Positions 32,712 through 45,742 of a DNA stretch of 64,000 nt are shown here, in pieces. A program made the position numbers and the translations under genes. The notes beneath the pieces are model-generated. The model searched no databases. It was not told where the DNA came from and saw only the letters and a program-made list of their open reading frames with translations. This DNA comes from Pseudoalteromonas gelatinilytica. GTDB taxonomy: Bacteria > Pseudomonadota > Gammaproteobacteria > Enterobacterales > Alteromonadaceae. Numbering within the stretch: the stretch's first letter is position 1; each line of letters starts with the position of its first letter. The stretch covers positions 124,001 through 188,000 of the forward strand of contig NZ_LRRU01000007.1 in the NCBI RefSeq assembly GCF_001641615.1, given 5' to 3'.

Positions 32712-35489
32712 TTATTTTTTCATACGACGACGTAGTGCAAATGGTAAAGCAAGTAAGCTTAACCAAGCAAATGAACCAGAATCATCATCTTTTGACTCTT
32801 CTTCTGTTTCATCTTCTTCAACTTCTTCAGTTACATCATCAGCTTCATCGTTAGTGATGTTGATGTATAGCAGTTGTGCTTCTGATAAGTTGCCTGCGCT
32901 ATCTTCTGCACGGATCATCAGCGTAAGCTTGTCTTCTTCTTCAAAGTCGAGTGCTTTAGCTACTGTGATTTCACCTGCTGCACTGATTGCAATAACATCA
33001 GCATGCTCACCTTCAATGCTAAAGCTTACTACTGGCGTGTAATCAGCGTCGCCATCAGAGAATACAAGTTGACCAATCACTGCGCCAATTTCACTGTTTT
33101 CTACGATTTCGAATGATTGACTTGCTTCAATTACTGGCGCTTGCTCTGCAGGAATAGGCTCTGCAGATTGAATATCAACAATCACAGGGTCGTGATCAGA
33201 TGCGCGGTATGCGTTGTCTGCATACAGGCTAGCTTGCTGTGTATCAGACTTAAACTCTAGGTTGTAATCTAAGCTGATTGGTTCGTCAGCATTGATGTGC
33301 CAATCTGTTGCAGCAACAACTTTTCCTAGCATAGATTCTGATACTAGTGCGTGGTCAAGGCTACCAATGCGACCAGAGAAGCTATAAGAGTAACCTTGTG
33401 TGTCGCCGTCCAGTTCAGCTACTGCACTTTTAAGACCTTTATCTGCGAATGCACGGATAGGATCTTCCATTGCATAAGAGTTCATATCACCCACTAGGAT
33501 GATATCTTCATCTTCAACTTCAGTTGGGTAAGTTGCTAACCAATCTGCGTATGCATTTGCACCCGCAACACGGATTTCATTCCAACATGCTTGGCCATCG
33601 CCTAAGTCAGCATTGTTGCCTTCAGCGCTGCCACAGCCGCCTTTTGATTTTAAGTGTGCAACTGCAACTGTGAAGATTTCTTCGCTCTCAAGAGATTGGA
33701 AGCTTTGCGCAATAGGTGGACGATTGCTGTAATCAAAAGGTTCTACAGTTGTATGAGCTGCTTTACCCACTTCAGATACTTTATTTGAGCGATAAATAAG
33801 TGCTGTTGTAATTTCATCAGTACCAATCTTATCAACACCAAAATCAACAAATGCGTAGGTGTTTTCTGCATCTTCGTCATTCAGTGCTTTTACTAGGCTT
33901 GCAATGGCGCTGTTTTCACCGAAACCATCGTTTTCGATTTCCATTAAGCCAATAACATCTGCATTGATAGCTGTAATTGCGCTGACAATTTTAGCTTGCT
34001 GACGGATAAACTCTTCTTCGCTGTCTGCACCACGGCTAGTTGGGAAGCCTGCACCTTGGCCGTCGCCATTAAAGTAGTTTAATACGTTAAAGCTCGCTAC
34101 ACGTAGATCAGCTTCTTCGTTAAGCTCTGGAGCATCTGTACGCGGGTTAGTTGCTGTGAATTCAGGCTTCACTGTTGGGTGAATGCGGTAACGGTCAAAG
34201 CTGTAACCCATTACACCAGTAATCGTATTTACAGTGTCGCCTAAACGTAATGTGTTATAGGCATCAAGACCCGTACCTGGGTAGGCAATTGGATCAAGGT
34301 TTTGCTTTGTTGAACCATCGTCGATTAAGATTTGTTTTTTAAGGTTTTCAGTTTCAATCGCATTCGCTGCATCACCTGGTAGCGCCACTTGAGTACCTTG
34401 GTATAAACGCTCAGTACCTAAGTCAACTTCACCATAGCGGCCAAGACCGTAGTTATTATTAACTACTAAAGGTTGCGCGATGGTGACTAACATACCTTCA
34501 TAGGCTTCAAGGTCTGCAACGTCAGCAACTGGTAAAGTGATAGCGGTTGCATCTGTCGATAAGCCGGTTGCACAGATCTCAACTTGGCTAACATCGCCTA
34601 GTTGTGTTGCGCTGTAGTATTCTGCCACGCTACCTTTAATACGTACGTGGTCACCTACAGCAACATCAGTATCTGCGAAATAAACGAATACACCTTCAGA
34701 AGTAAGTGGGTTTGTATCAACATCAGCAGCAAGTGAGCTAATGAAGAAGCCTTTTAGTTGATCATCACCTTGGAAGTCAGCTGTAACAACACCTTCAACT
34801 TCAACTTCAGTGTTAATGAGCGGGCTGTCACCGCCTTCACCTTGAATTGCGCTAATTAACGTTTTTGTTGCGCCACACTCAAGCGGTGTCACTGGATCTG
34901 GTTCAGGTGTTGGCTCTGTGCTATCACCGTATAAACCAATATTGCTGAAATCGTCTTGGTCGAATTGTTCCCACTCATCGCTTGGGTTGAATGCTGATGT
35001 TGCATCTGTACGACCTGCAGTCACAGTTGCTTTACGGCGAAGCGTTTTATTTTGTGTAGAAACACCGCCTTCATCCCATGCTGAACCCGGATCAACACCA
35101 AGTTGACCAAAGCTATCAACGATTGCACCGTCTTTAGTTAGTACTAATGCGTCATCACCGTTGAAATAAGTGATAGTTGATTCGGTGTTGCCTTTTGCTT
35201 TTAGTTCATCTGCAGATCCTGCGTTAACAATAACGTAAGTTGCATTTGCAGCAAGTGTACCGGTTAGCGCTAAGGTGTTGTTTGGCGCAGCAAGGTCGCC
35301 ATTACCATTTGAGTATAAAGAGATGGTGTAACCGTCAAGCGATAGATCAGCACCAGACGTGTTATAAAGCTCTACCGCTTTATTGTTAGAGCTTCCTTCA
35401 ACGTATTCAGAGATGATTAGGTTGGCAGAAGCAGGCGCGCTCAAGCTTGCAATCACAAGCGCGAGCGGCGTTAATTTTGTATTTATCAT
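32712..35489 (-). CDS. ExeM/NucH-type secreted endonuclease with GlyGly-CTERM
   Basis: A 925-residue secreted nuclease. Domains in order: signal peptide (cleavage near ASA), lamin-tail domain (NLIISEYVEGSSNNKAVELYN), an OB-fold-like region, an endonuclease/exonuclease/phosphatase domain (LRVASFNVLNYF, LMEIENDGF, VGDMNSY, ASDHDPV), a cadherin-like repeat, an acidic linker, and a C-terminal GSFAWLSLLALPFALRRRM tail of the GlyGly-CTERM type. Such tails are cut by rhombosortase, so the enzyme probably reaches the surface or medium by type II secretion. I chose the ATG at 35489 because the signal peptide begins there and GGGAAAA lies upstream. Extracellular DNA use is the likely role. Confidence 0.9.
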   Translation of the reverse strand: MINTKLTPLALVIASLSAPASANLIISEYVEGSSNNKAVELYNTSGADLSLDGYTISLYSNGNGDLAAPNNTLALTGTLAANATYVIVNAGSADELKAKGNTESTITYFNGDDALVLTKDGAIVDSFGQLGVDPGSAWDEGGVSTQNKTLRRKATVTAGRTDATSAFNPSDEWEQFDQDDFSNIGLYGDSTEPTPEPDPVTPLECGATKTLISAIQGEGGDSPLINTEVEVEGVVTADFQGDDQLKGFFISSLAADVDTNPLTSEGVFVYFADTDVAVGDHVRIKGSVAEYYSATQLGDVSQVEICATGLSTDATAITLPVADVADLEAYEGMLVTIAQPLVVNNNYGLGRYGEVDLGTERLYQGTQVALPGDAANAIETENLKKQILIDDGSTKQNLDPIAYPGTGLDAYNTLRLGDTVNTITGVMGYSFDRYRIHPTVKPEFTATNPRTDAPELNEEADLRVASFNVLNYFNGDGQGAGFPTSRGADSEEEFIRQQAKIVSAITAINADVIGLMEIENDGFGENSAIASLVKALNDEDAENTYAFVDFGVDKIGTDEITTALIYRSNKVSEVGKAAHTTVEPFDYSNRPPIAQSFQSLESEEIFTVAVAHLKSKGGCGSAEGNNADLGDGQACWNEIRVAGANAYADWLATYPTEVEDEDIILVGDMNSYAMEDPIRAFADKGLKSAVAELDGDTQGYSYSFSGRIGSLDHALVSESMLGKVVAATDWHINADEPISLDYNLEFKSDTQQASLYADNAYRASDHDPVIVDIQSAEPIPAEQAPVIEASQSFEIVENSEIGAVIGQLVFSDGDADYTPVVSFSIEGEHADVIAISAAGEITVAKALDFEEEDKLTLMIRAEDSAGNLSEAQLLYINITNDEADDVTEEVEEDETEEESKDDDSGSFAWLSLLALPFALRRRMKK

Positions 35490-35507
35490 TATTTTTCCCG
35501 TGTATGT

Positions 35508-35513
35508 ATTATA
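35508..35513 (-). promoter_or_regulatory. -10 box (TATAAT) of the nuclease gene
   Basis: On the minus strand TATAAT lies 19 bases before the ATG at 35489. A perfect palindrome sits just upstream where the promoter spacer would be. The -35 region is not convincing. Confidence 0.45.
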
Positions 35514-35516
35514 AAA

Positions 35517-35531
35517 GTCCCAATATGGGAC
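35517..35531. promoter_or_regulatory. GTCCCA-ATA-TGGGAC palindrome in the nuclease promoter
   Basis: Perfect 6-base arms around 3 bases, immediately upstream of the TATAAT box. A repressor bound here would block the promoter. The regulator is unknown. Confidence 0.45.
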
Positions 35532-35621
35532 ACAGTACTTTAAGAAAAATCTATGACAAATTAAATACAAAATGTTAATAAAATCGGAATAATTACCAAT
35601 TTTTAGAACATTTGCTTTAGA

Positions 35622-38502
<2,881 letters not shown>

Positions 38503-38503
38503 C

Positions 38504-39286
38504 TTAACCCTTTATGGAAAATAATTGCTGAAAGTTTAGTGTAGTTTGTTTTGCCACTTCAGTAAATTCACAGCCTTTTAAATCAGCAATTTGCTGACAT
38601 ACATAAGGAAGGTTCTGAGGTTCGTTGCGACGAGACTTCGGTCTTGGTCGAATATTTCTTGGCATTAAAAAGGGCGCATCGGTCTCAATTAACAAGCGAT
38701 TCAAAGGGATTGCTGGCACCAAGGCTTGCAGTTGCTCACCGCGGCGTTCATCGCATACCCAGCCAGTAACACCGATATAAAGCCCCATTGCTAGGTAGCT
38801 TTGCAGCGCTTTTTCATCCCCCGTAAAACAGTGCAATACACCTCGTACTTTGAAGTCACTCAAGATGGCCAACATGTCTTCACTAGCATCTCGTTCATGC
38901 AAGTACACTGGCATATTAAGCTGCTCAGCAAGCTGCAGTTGGCGTCTGAAAACACTGCGCTGTACATCACGAGGAGAAAAATCACGGTTGTAATCGAGGC
39001 CACATTCACCAATAGCAACTACTTCATGATTTTGGCTTAGTGCTGTTAAGTGTTCTTCAAGGTGGTCATCTGCGGTTTTTGCATCATGAGGGTGAACCCC
39101 CGCAGTGCAAAATTGCTTAAACTGTTTGGCGAGCTTAAGAGAGGCTTGGCTAGTTTGCAGATCGCAGCCAATAAGAAGCATCTGTGTTACATTTGCCTCA
39201 GCGGCACGTCGTAACACAGCTTCATGAATATCATCAAATTGATGATTGCTTAAGTTGACGCCAGCATCAACCAGCGAAATGCTCAT
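38504..39286 (-). CDS. tatD: TatD-family metal-dependent nuclease
   Basis: A 260-residue amidohydrolase-fold protein. It shows GVNLSNHQF (E. coli TatD subgroup start), GECGLDY, HERDA, HCFTG and ETDAPFL, which supply the metal ligands. TatD is a DNA 3'-exonuclease linked to DNA repair; despite its name it is not needed for protein export. Its ATG overlaps the stop of the upstream gene as TAATG. Confidence 0.94.
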   Translation of the reverse strand: MSISLVDAGVNLSNHQFDDIHEAVLRRAAEANVTQMLLIGCDLQTSQASLKLAKQFKQFCTAGVHPHDAKTADDHLEEHLTALSQNHEVVAIGECGLDYNRDFSPRDVQRSVFRRQLQLAEQLNMPVYLHERDASEDMLAILSDFKVRGVLHCFTGDEKALQSYLAMGLYIGVTGWVCDERRGEQLQALVPAIPLNRLLIETDAPFLMPRNIRPRPKSRRNEPQNLPYVCQQIADLKGCEFTEVAKQTTLNFQQLFSIKG

Positions 39287-39819
39287 TAGTTAGTGCGCTT
39301 AACGCGAATCGAACGGTTTTGGCCTTCAACTTTTAATAGGAAAGAATTGAAAACGCCACGTTCAATAACGACAACATCTTGTTCTTTTAGACGTAGGCTA
39401 TCAGAACCAACTTGACGCCACTGTTGACCATTATCAAGTTCGATGATGAGCTCACCGTAAGGGGCTTTTTTCACGCTTTTAACGATAGCGCTAATCTGGT
39501 CATCATTTACTTTCGCAACTTCTTTGTGCTCTAAACCAAAGTCTTCATTTTTTGTTTTTACAATTTGTGTGCTTGCTGCTGCCGTAACAGGTGCTGCCGC
39601 AACAGGCGCTGCAGAGCTTGCTGCAGGTTGTTCAATTTGTTGTTTTGTAGCCGGTTTAGAAAGTGATTTACCCGCCATGACGTTGTCGTAACAAAGTAAA
39701 CGGTTAAAATCATTTTCAACAAAAGTACAGGCTTGTAATGCTTGTAAGTTAACTTCGTTTGCTTGCGCAGTGCCAGTAATCGTTAACAGTGCAACGAATG
39801 GAATGAGTTGTTTTTTCAT
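39286..39819 (-). CDS. Unknown periplasmic protein in the tat operon
   Basis: A 177-residue protein with a signal peptide (cleavage after AQA, about residue 20). The N-terminal part has a CTFVENDFNRLLCYD segment, the two-Cys pattern C-x(n)-RLxCYD seen in several periplasmic proteins such as VasI-like ones; the cysteines may form a disulphide. An Ala/Pro/Thr-rich linker (about 58-90) leads to a small beta-rich C-terminal domain (GELIIELDNGQQWRQVGSDS). I do not recognise a named family. It is fused tightly to the operon: its ATG directly follows tatC and its stop overlaps tatD. Confidence 0.75.
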   Translation of the reverse strand: MKKQLIPFVALLTITGTAQANEVNLQALQACTFVENDFNRLLCYDNVMAGKSLSKPATKQQIEQPAASSAAPVAAAPVTAAASTQIVKTKNEDFGLEHKEVAKVNDDQISAIVKSVKKAPYGELIIELDNGQQWRQVGSDSLRLKEQDVVVIERGVFNSFLLKVEGQNRSIRVKRTN

Positions 39820-40560
39820 TTATTCCTCTGATTCCTGTTGAGGTTTGGCGGTATAAAATGCAGCCAAAATTAAGCCTAATTCAAATAATAACAGCATGGG
39901 TAATGCTAGTAATGTTTGTGACAGTACATCAGGAGGTGTTAAGAACATGGCAACCACGAATACACCTACCACGATATAAGGTCGTTTTTCTTTTAAACTT
40001 TTCGTTGTTGTTGCGCCACTCCAGCATAACAGCATGATGGCAACAGGTATTTCAAACGCAATACCAAAAGCAAAAAACAGTTTTAAAGCAAAACTTAAGT
40101 AGCTACTAATATCTGGTGCTAATGTCATCATATCAGGGCCAGTGTTGGTGAAAAACCCTAAAATAATAGGTAACACCACAAAGTAGCAAAATGCGATACC
40201 ACTATAAAATAGCAAGATACTAGAGGCCAAAATAGGCATCAGCATACGCTTTTCATGTTGATACAAGCCAGGTGCAATAAAGCTCCAAACTTGATGCAGT
40301 ATCATAGGAATAGCAGCAAATAACGCCACAAATAAGGTGAGTTTAAACGGCGCAAAAAAGGGTGCTGTGACATCCGTTGCGATCATGGTGGCTGTGCTAG
40401 GCAAGTTTGCAATAAGTGGAGCTGCAACAAAGCTATAAATATCGTTGGCAAAATACACCAAGCTGATAAATATTAGCAAAATGCTTAACAAAGCTTTCAT
40501 AAGTCTGTTTCGTAACTCAATTAAGTGGCCAACAAAGCCTGTGTGAGCTTGCTCGGTCAT
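39820..40560 (-). CDS. tatC: Twin-arginine translocase subunit TatC
   Basis: A 246-residue integral membrane protein with six TM segments. HLIELRNRLMKAL at the N-terminus and FAFGIAFEIPVAIMLL are family signatures; together with TatB it recognises the twin-arginine signal of folded cofactor proteins. The gap to tatB is 50 bases. Confidence 0.97.
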   Translation of the reverse strand: MTEQAHTGFVGHLIELRNRLMKALLSILLIFISLVYFANDIYSFVAAPLIANLPSTATMIATDVTAPFFAPFKLTLFVALFAAIPMILHQVWSFIAPGLYQHEKRMLMPILASSILLFYSGIAFCYFVVLPIILGFFTNTGPDMMTLAPDISSYLSFALKLFFAFGIAFEIPVAIMLLCWSGATTTKSLKEKRPYIVVGVFVVAMFLTPPDVLSQTLLALPMLLLFELGLILAAFYTAKPQQESEE

Positions 40561-40610
40561 AATTTACTATTCATCATCGTTGTTATTGACCACAAAAGCA
40601 GAGTTTAAAT

Positions 40611-40943
40611 TCACTTTTTTTCGTCATTATTATTAATTTCTGCTTTTTCAGGCGTGTCTTTCTTGTAACTGTGGGTGACTGACTGAGCAGCCTTTTGAAG
40701 TTCGTTTACAGAGTTTTGCAACTCAGGCGAGAGTTCTTGCAAGTTTTGTTGCTCTGCTTTTTTTAAATTTTCATGAAGCTCATGGATACGGAGTTCTTCG
40801 TTCACTTCAGCTTTCACTGAGTTGGCGACTGACTTTAATGTTTTTACCCAGCGGCTCACTGTGCGAATTGCCACAGGCAAGCGCTCTGGGCCTAATACAA
40901 TCAGACCCACGATCAGTACGACAACAAGTTCCCACATCCCCAT
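40611..40943 (-). CDS. tatB: Twin-arginine translocase subunit TatB
   Basis: A 110-residue protein: one N-terminal TM segment (MWELVVVLIVGLIVLGPERLP), the conserved Gly-Pro hinge, an amphipathic helix (AIRTVSRWVKTLKSVANSV) and a charged, helical C-terminal tail. It lies 5 bases after tatA. Confidence 0.96.
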   Translation of the reverse strand: MGMWELVVVLIVGLIVLGPERLPVAIRTVSRWVKTLKSVANSVKAEVNEELRIHELHENLKKAEQQNLQELSPELQNSVNELQKAAQSVTHSYKKDTPEKAEINNNDEKK

Positions 40944-40948
40944 GTTGA

Positions 40949-41188
40949 TTAAGCCTTATGGTCGTCTTTGCTTTTCTCTACGGTTTCTTTGCTTTGCGTG
41001 TTAGAAGCTTGTTCTATTTGCTCGCTTTTAGCGCTAGTTTGGTCATCGTCAGACACGGCTTTTTTAAAGCCTTTTACCGCGCTACCTAAATCACCGCCGA
41101 TGCCACGAAGTTTTTTTGTGCCAAATAACAAAACGATGATTGCCAAAATAATGATTAATTGCCAAATACTGATACCACCAAAACCCAT
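40949..41188 (-). CDS. tatA: Twin-arginine translocase subunit TatA
   Basis: A 79-residue pore-forming subunit: short TM helix ([18 protein letters not shown]), FGTKKLR hinge, amphipathic helix ([11 protein letters not shown]) and acidic tail. GGAG lies before the ATG. The 78 bases before it include a possible minus-strand -10 (TATAAT at 41234-41239), so tatABC may have its own promoter inside the ubi-tat block. Confidence 0.96.
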   Translation of the reverse strand: MGFGGISIWQLIIILAIIVLLFGTKKLRGIGGDLGSAVKGFKKAVSDDDQTSAKSEQIEQASNTQSKETVEKSKDDHKA

Positions 41189-41266
41189 GGGTTACTCCGT
41201 TTTTTATCAAATTTATTGAATAGACTTGTCTCGATTATACTCACCAAAACATAAATAGCACTTAGT

Positions 41267-42868
41267 TTATGCGCTACGCCATGCTGCGATAAAGCCCACG
41301 ACAGCAAAGCCTGCCGTAATTGCACTGGCGATTAAGTCATGCTGTAAATAACATAAGCCTGAAACAATCAAACAGCTACCCGCAAAGATGCTAAGTAACA
41401 AAGGTTTAGCTGATTGCGGCGCTGGCAATTGTACAGGTTGTTGCTGACGTTTTAAGTTTTGATAAATTAAATCAGGTAATTCAGGCATTTTTTCTGCCCA
41501 AAATGGCAAGTTCGCATACATTTTTTTCATTACTGCAAGCGGACCAACTTGTTCTTTGACCCAATCTTCTAGAAAAGGTTTAGCGGTTTTCCATAAATCA
41601 AGCTGCGGATACAGTTGTCTGCCAAGGCCTTCAACATACAACAGCGTCTTTTGCAGTAACACTAATTGCGGTTGAACTTGCATATTAAAGCGACGAGCCG
41701 TATTAAACAGGTTTACTAACACATGGCCAAACGAGATTTCGGCAAGCGGTTTATTGAAAATGGGTTCGCACACAGTACGAATCGCAAACTCAAACTCTTC
41801 AATACTGGTATCGGCTGGCACCCAGCCAGAATCTACGTGTAGTTGTGCGACTTGGCGGTAATCACGGTTGAAGAAGGCAATAAAGTTCTCTGCTAAATAG
41901 CGTTTGTCTTCACGATTAAGGGTGCCGACAATGCCGCAATCGATGCCGATGTATTTTGGATTATGCGGGTTTTCGCGAGACACGAAGATATTACCCGGGT
42001 GCATATCTGCATGGAAAAAACTATCACGGAAAACTTGTGTGAAAAACACTTCAACCCCGCGTTCAGCCAGCAGCTGCATATTGGTATTTTGTGCCAGCAA
42101 TGCGTCGGTATCAGATACTGGAATACCGTAAATACGCTCCATTACTAATACATTACTGCGGCTATAATCACTGTAAACAAAAGGAATGTAGAGAGAATCT
42201 GAATCTTCAAAGTTACGGCGTAGCTGAATCGCATTCGCCCCTTCACGCATTAAGTCGAGCTCATCCAGCAAGGTTTTTTTGTACTCGTTTACTACCTCAA
42301 TTGGGCGTAAACGTTTCGCTTCTTTTAATAACTTAGCCACTAAGCGTGCGACTTTTTGCATTAGCATTAAGTCGGCATCAATTTGCTCTTTAATGTTAGG
42401 GCGAATGACCTTAATCACCACATCTTGAGGAGTGCCATGTTCATCAATTAAGGTTGCCGTGTGAACTTGTGCAATCGATGCTGATGCCAAAGGTGTTTGC
42501 GAAAAATCACTAAACAACTCACTGATATCATTAATGCCAAGCGCTTTTTCAATAAGCTGCTGAGCAAGTTCACCTTCAAAAGGCTCAACCTGATCTTGCA
42601 ATAAGGCAAGTTCTAATGCGACATCATGCGGCAGTAAATCACGGCGTGTCGATAGCATTTGGCCAAACTTGATCCACACCGGGCCAAGCTCTTGCAAAGC
42701 AAGTCGCAAGCGCATACCTGCAGGTTTATCTTTATGTTGATTACGTAACCAAAATAAGCTGCCACGGGCAAGCTTTGCAAACCAAGGCACTCGCTTACGT
42801 GGAATTAATTCGTCTAAGCCATAGCTCAGGAGTGTTTTAGTGATGTAATAAAGGCGAGCAGACGACAC
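41267..42868 (-). CDS. ubiB: Ubiquinone biosynthesis protein UbiB (ADCK-like kinase fold)
   Basis: A 533-residue protein with the KxGQ motif of the atypical ADCK kinase family ([14 protein letters not shown]), an Ala-rich loop (ASASIAQVH) and the catalytic [10 protein letters not shown] and DCGIVG motifs. Two hydrophobic C-terminal segments (about 488-530) anchor it in the inner membrane. It supports the later steps of coenzyme Q synthesis. It lies 17 bases after ubiJ. Confidence 0.96.
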   Translation of the reverse strand: MSSARLYYITKTLLSYGLDELIPRKRVPWFAKLARGSLFWLRNQHKDKPAGMRLRLALQELGPVWIKFGQMLSTRRDLLPHDVALELALLQDQVEPFEGELAQQLIEKALGINDISELFSDFSQTPLASASIAQVHTATLIDEHGTPQDVVIKVIRPNIKEQIDADLMLMQKVARLVAKLLKEAKRLRPIEVVNEYKKTLLDELDLMREGANAIQLRRNFEDSDSLYIPFVYSDYSRSNVLVMERIYGIPVSDTDALLAQNTNMQLLAERGVEVFFTQVFRDSFFHADMHPGNIFVSRENPHNPKYIGIDCGIVGTLNREDKRYLAENFIAFFNRDYRQVAQLHVDSGWVPADTSIEEFEFAIRTVCEPIFNKPLAEISFGHVLVNLFNTARRFNMQVQPQLVLLQKTLLYVEGLGRQLYPQLDLWKTAKPFLEDWVKEQVGPLAVMKKMYANLPFWAEKMPELPDLIYQNLKRQQQPVQLPAPQSAKPLLLSIFAGSCLIVSGLCYLQHDLIASAITAGFAVVGFIAAWRSA

Positions 42869-42885
42869 ACAAGTTCCTTAGCGCA

Positions 42886-43491
42886 TTAGCGAGACTGTAA
42901 CAGCGCGTTAATTCGCATCTCTAACTGAGATACTTGGCTTTTTAATTGGCGATTTTGCTGTTTAAATTCAGCAAGTTCTAGTGGGTGAATAGTCACTGAT
43001 AGCTCATCTTGGCAAAGTGTTGTTAGGGTATTTTCTAACTTACTTTTTGTTTGTGAACCACGACGTTTTAGGGCTTGGAAAGAAAGCCATAACTGCTGGG
43101 CTGGCGCATCACCAATATAACGCGAAAAATGTTCAGGCCAATCAATATCAAGCTCTGCAAACGCATTGCTAAAACCTTGCGCAAGATTTAAATCGCCTTG
43201 TAGGTCAAGCTTATCTTGGCGAATGAGTTGCGTCAGCATTGATGGATCTTTAAGGGCCAACAAGGTGTTGATATCAGCGCTGATCATGCAGTCAAAACTG
43301 CGCTCTTGCGTGCTGTATAAGTGAATTTGCTCGTCGCTGTAAACGCACAAAATGGATTGTTGCCAATCACGAACTTCAATCAGCAGCTGTTTATCAGCAA
43401 TTGCTGCAAGCTTGCCCTGTAACTGGGGGTCTAGCGGCAGCAATTGATTAATGATTCGTTCGACGAGTGATAACAGAGCGTTTGCTAACAT
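42886..43491 (-). CDS. ubiJ: Ubiquinone biosynthesis accessory factor UbiJ (SCP2 domain)
   Basis: A 201-residue protein. The N-terminal SCP2-like lipid-binding domain (about 20-115, DCMISADINTLLALKD and DLQGDLNLAQGFSNAF) is followed by a helical region ending in a coiled coil (FKQQNRQLKSQVSQLEMRI). UbiJ holds the ubiquinone intermediates for the Ubi enzyme complex. Position between ubiE and ubiB is standard for gammaproteobacteria. Confidence 0.92.
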   Translation of the reverse strand: MLANALLSLVERIINQLLPLDPQLQGKLAAIADKQLLIEVRDWQQSILCVYSDEQIHLYSTQERSFDCMISADINTLLALKDPSMLTQLIRQDKLDLQGDLNLAQGFSNAFAELDIDWPEHFSRYIGDAPAQQLWLSFQALKRRGSQTKSKLENTLTTLCQDELSVTIHPLELAEFKQQNRQLKSQVSQLEMRINALLQSR

Positions 43492-43519
43492 CGCGTTACC
43501 TACTTACTTTACAGAATTT

Positions 43520-44275
43520 CTAGTATTTAAAACCACGGTGAAGGGCAACAATACCGCCAGTTAGATTTTGATAGCTCGTTTGTTCAAAACCGGCATCTTC
43601 CATCATCCCTTTCAATGTTTCTTGGTCTGGATGCATACGGATTGATTCAGCAAGGTATTGGTAAGACTCGCTGTCATTTGCCACTAACTGACCCATCTTA
43701 GGTAAGATATTGAATGAATAGAAGTCGTAAGCTTTGCTTAGCGCTTCGTGTTCTGGTTTCGAGAACTCAAGCACAAGTAAGCGGCCGCCCGGCTTAAGAA
43801 TACGATACATTGAGCGAAGTGCTTTATCTTTATCGGTCACGTTACGAAGACCAAAGGCAATCGTAATTAAATCAAAGCTGTTGTCAGGAAATGGCAATGC
43901 TTCGGCATTCATTTGTACATATTCAATATTGCCAACACGACCAAGATTACGCAGTTTCTCGCGGCCAACTTTCAGCATTGAAGAGTTGATATCGCCTAAG
44001 ATAACTTGACCCGTTTCACCAACTAACTGACTAAATTTAGCGGTCAAATCACCTGTACCGCCAGCAAGGTCTAATACATAGTGACCTTTACGAACACCAG
44101 AACTTGCAATAGTTTGGCGTTTCCATAAACGATGAATACCGAACGACATTAGATCATTCATTACGTCATACTTTGCAGCGACTGAGTGGAATACATCTGC
44201 AACCATTGATGCTTTGTCGTTTTCAGCAACGGTTTTATAGCCAAAATGCGTGGTCTTTTCTTGATTCTCGTTCAT
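43520..44275 (-). CDS. ubiE: Ubiquinone/menaquinone C-methyltransferase UbiE
   Basis: A 251-residue SAM-dependent methyltransferase with the SAM motif [12 protein letters not shown] (about 68-79), GDINSSML and the family signatures [17 protein letters not shown] and [15 protein letters not shown]. It is the first gene of the ubiE-ubiJ-ubiB-tat block. Confidence 0.97.
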   Translation of the reverse strand: MNENQEKTTHFGYKTVAENDKASMVADVFHSVAAKYDVMNDLMSFGIHRLWKRQTIASSGVRKGHYVLDLAGGTGDLTAKFSQLVGETGQVILGDINSSMLKVGREKLRNLGRVGNIEYVQMNAEALPFPDNSFDLITIAFGLRNVTDKDKALRSMYRILKPGGRLLVLEFSKPEHEALSKAYDFYSFNILPKMGQLVANDSESYQYLAESIRMHPDQETLKGMMEDAGFEQTSYQNLTGGIVALHRGFKY

Positions 44276-44396
44276 GATTAATCTCTATCGTGGCAATAAA
44301 GACTAGTGTACTTGATTGTAGCTGTGGGGTGCAATTTGATTATAACTAAATCATCAGATTAGCGTGGCTTTTCATGACTTAGCGCAGTTTTAAACT

Positions 44397-45401
44397 TTAT
44401 TGGCCGGCAATAAAACTACTTTGCCCTAGTGACTTTGCTTTTGCTGCTGCTAAAGATGCTTTTCGGGCTAAACTGTTAAAGTCGCCATCACCTTCATGTT
44501 TCGCGATCCCTAGAGCTAGGGTAATCGCGGGGAGTTTAGTGCCATTTTTGGAGCTGACAAAACGTAGCTTTTCGACACCATTTCGTACTTTTTCGGCAAT
44601 TAAGTTCGCCGTTTCAGGCTCTATATCAGCAAGTAAAATGGTAAACTCATCTTTACTTGTACGCCCAGGTAAACCGCTTTCACGCACGTACTTTTGCACT
44701 TGCTTCGCGACTTTATTTAAAATCACCTCACCAATCACATCGCCATAGTTTTCAATAAAATGGTTTAAGTTCTCAATATGAATAGAAATCGCACAAACCG
44801 CTTTATTTTGACCAACCCAGAGTTGGGTTTGTTGATTTAAGTAATGGCGTTTGTATAAGCCAGTTTGCTGGTCGGTGATATGTTGCTTACGTAATTGGGT
44901 GAGTTGTTTTTGGGTTTTTTCTTGAAGTGCTTTTGCCTTTGCTATTTCTTGCTTAAATTGACGATGTTGATTGAGCAGCACTTCAGACTGTTTACTGAGC
45001 ATTTTTAATGCGTGGCGCGTTTGCTCAATGTTGTTTTCATCAATTGAATGCACACAATCGGTAATTTGTTCGGCAAAGCGCACAATGTTTTGTTCGTTAT
45101 TGCTGGCATTACGCGAAAGGGTATTTATAACCGAGTCAACATTGCGAACAATCGCCGTTTTCATTTTATGGCCTTGTTCCATAAAATCGAAATACAACTG
45201 TTCTACATAAACACAATCGATGGTTTTTCTTTGTGCGACTGCACGGTCAATAGCGGCGTTAAGTTTTGGATTAGATTGGCTGACGTAGGTATAAACAACC
45301 TGATAGTTTAGTGGTGACGGCGGTAATGCGTGATGTTCTAAAAAGATACATACCTTTGTCATTTTTTCTTGAGCAATAGCCATGGAATCATGGAACATCA
45401 T
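44397..45401 (-). CDS. Degenerate GGDEF-domain protein
   Basis: A 334-residue cytoplasmic protein: a helical N-terminal region with a long coiled coil (about 115-175), then a GGDEF-type domain. The active site is eroded. The signature reads TSKDEF, and the metal/substrate segment reads ISIHIENLNHFIENYGDVIGE where active enzymes have D-x-D and GH-x(2)-GD. It is therefore unlikely to make c-di-GMP and may serve as a binding or scaffolding protein (inference). It stands alone upstream of ubiE on the same strand. Confidence 0.85.
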   Translation of the reverse strand: MMFHDSMAIAQEKMTKVCIFLEHHALPPSPLNYQVVYTYVSQSNPKLNAAIDRAVAQRKTIDCVYVEQLYFDFMEQGHKMKTAIVRNVDSVINTLSRNASNNEQNIVRFAEQITDCVHSIDENNIEQTRHALKMLSKQSEVLLNQHRQFKQEIAKAKALQEKTQKQLTQLRKQHITDQQTGLYKRHYLNQQTQLWVGQNKAVCAISIHIENLNHFIENYGDVIGEVILNKVAKQVQKYVRESGLPGRTSKDEFTILLADIEPETANLIAEKVRNGVEKLRFVSSKNGTKLPAITLALGIAKHEGDGDFNSLARKASLAAAKAKSLGQSSFIAGQ

Positions 45402-45742
45402 TTTTCAATACCACTAAATACGCATATCAACCAATTAATAATCTCTTCCGTAAGGTGTATTTGCTTCCAAGCATAAATACTGAGTCTACAGTAATCTGTA
45501 ATCAACCTATTTAAAAGCAAAATCGCTAACTTTGGAACTTAAATTTGTTTCGTTTGTGTCTATTAGCTGATTTTCTCAACAACTTTAACAAGTGTAATTA
45601 AAAATTGTTTAAAGCTTGCTCACTGTTGTTTACACAGCGCTGCTAATTTAAGCGCATTTAACCTGAGCTTGGTCGCATTTGCTTGGGTTTTAGCCAGTGC
45701 TGCGCTACTTTAGCGATACTGATTAAAACTAAAAAGAATGCT
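45402..45742. other. Intergenic region without recognisable features
   Basis: About 340 bases between the divergent degenerate-GGDEF and DUF885 genes. It must hold both promoters, but I find no convincing -35/-10 pair, hairpin or repeat. An open frame extends the DUF885 gene 20 codons upstream to 45683, without a signal-peptide character. Confidence 0.5.
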
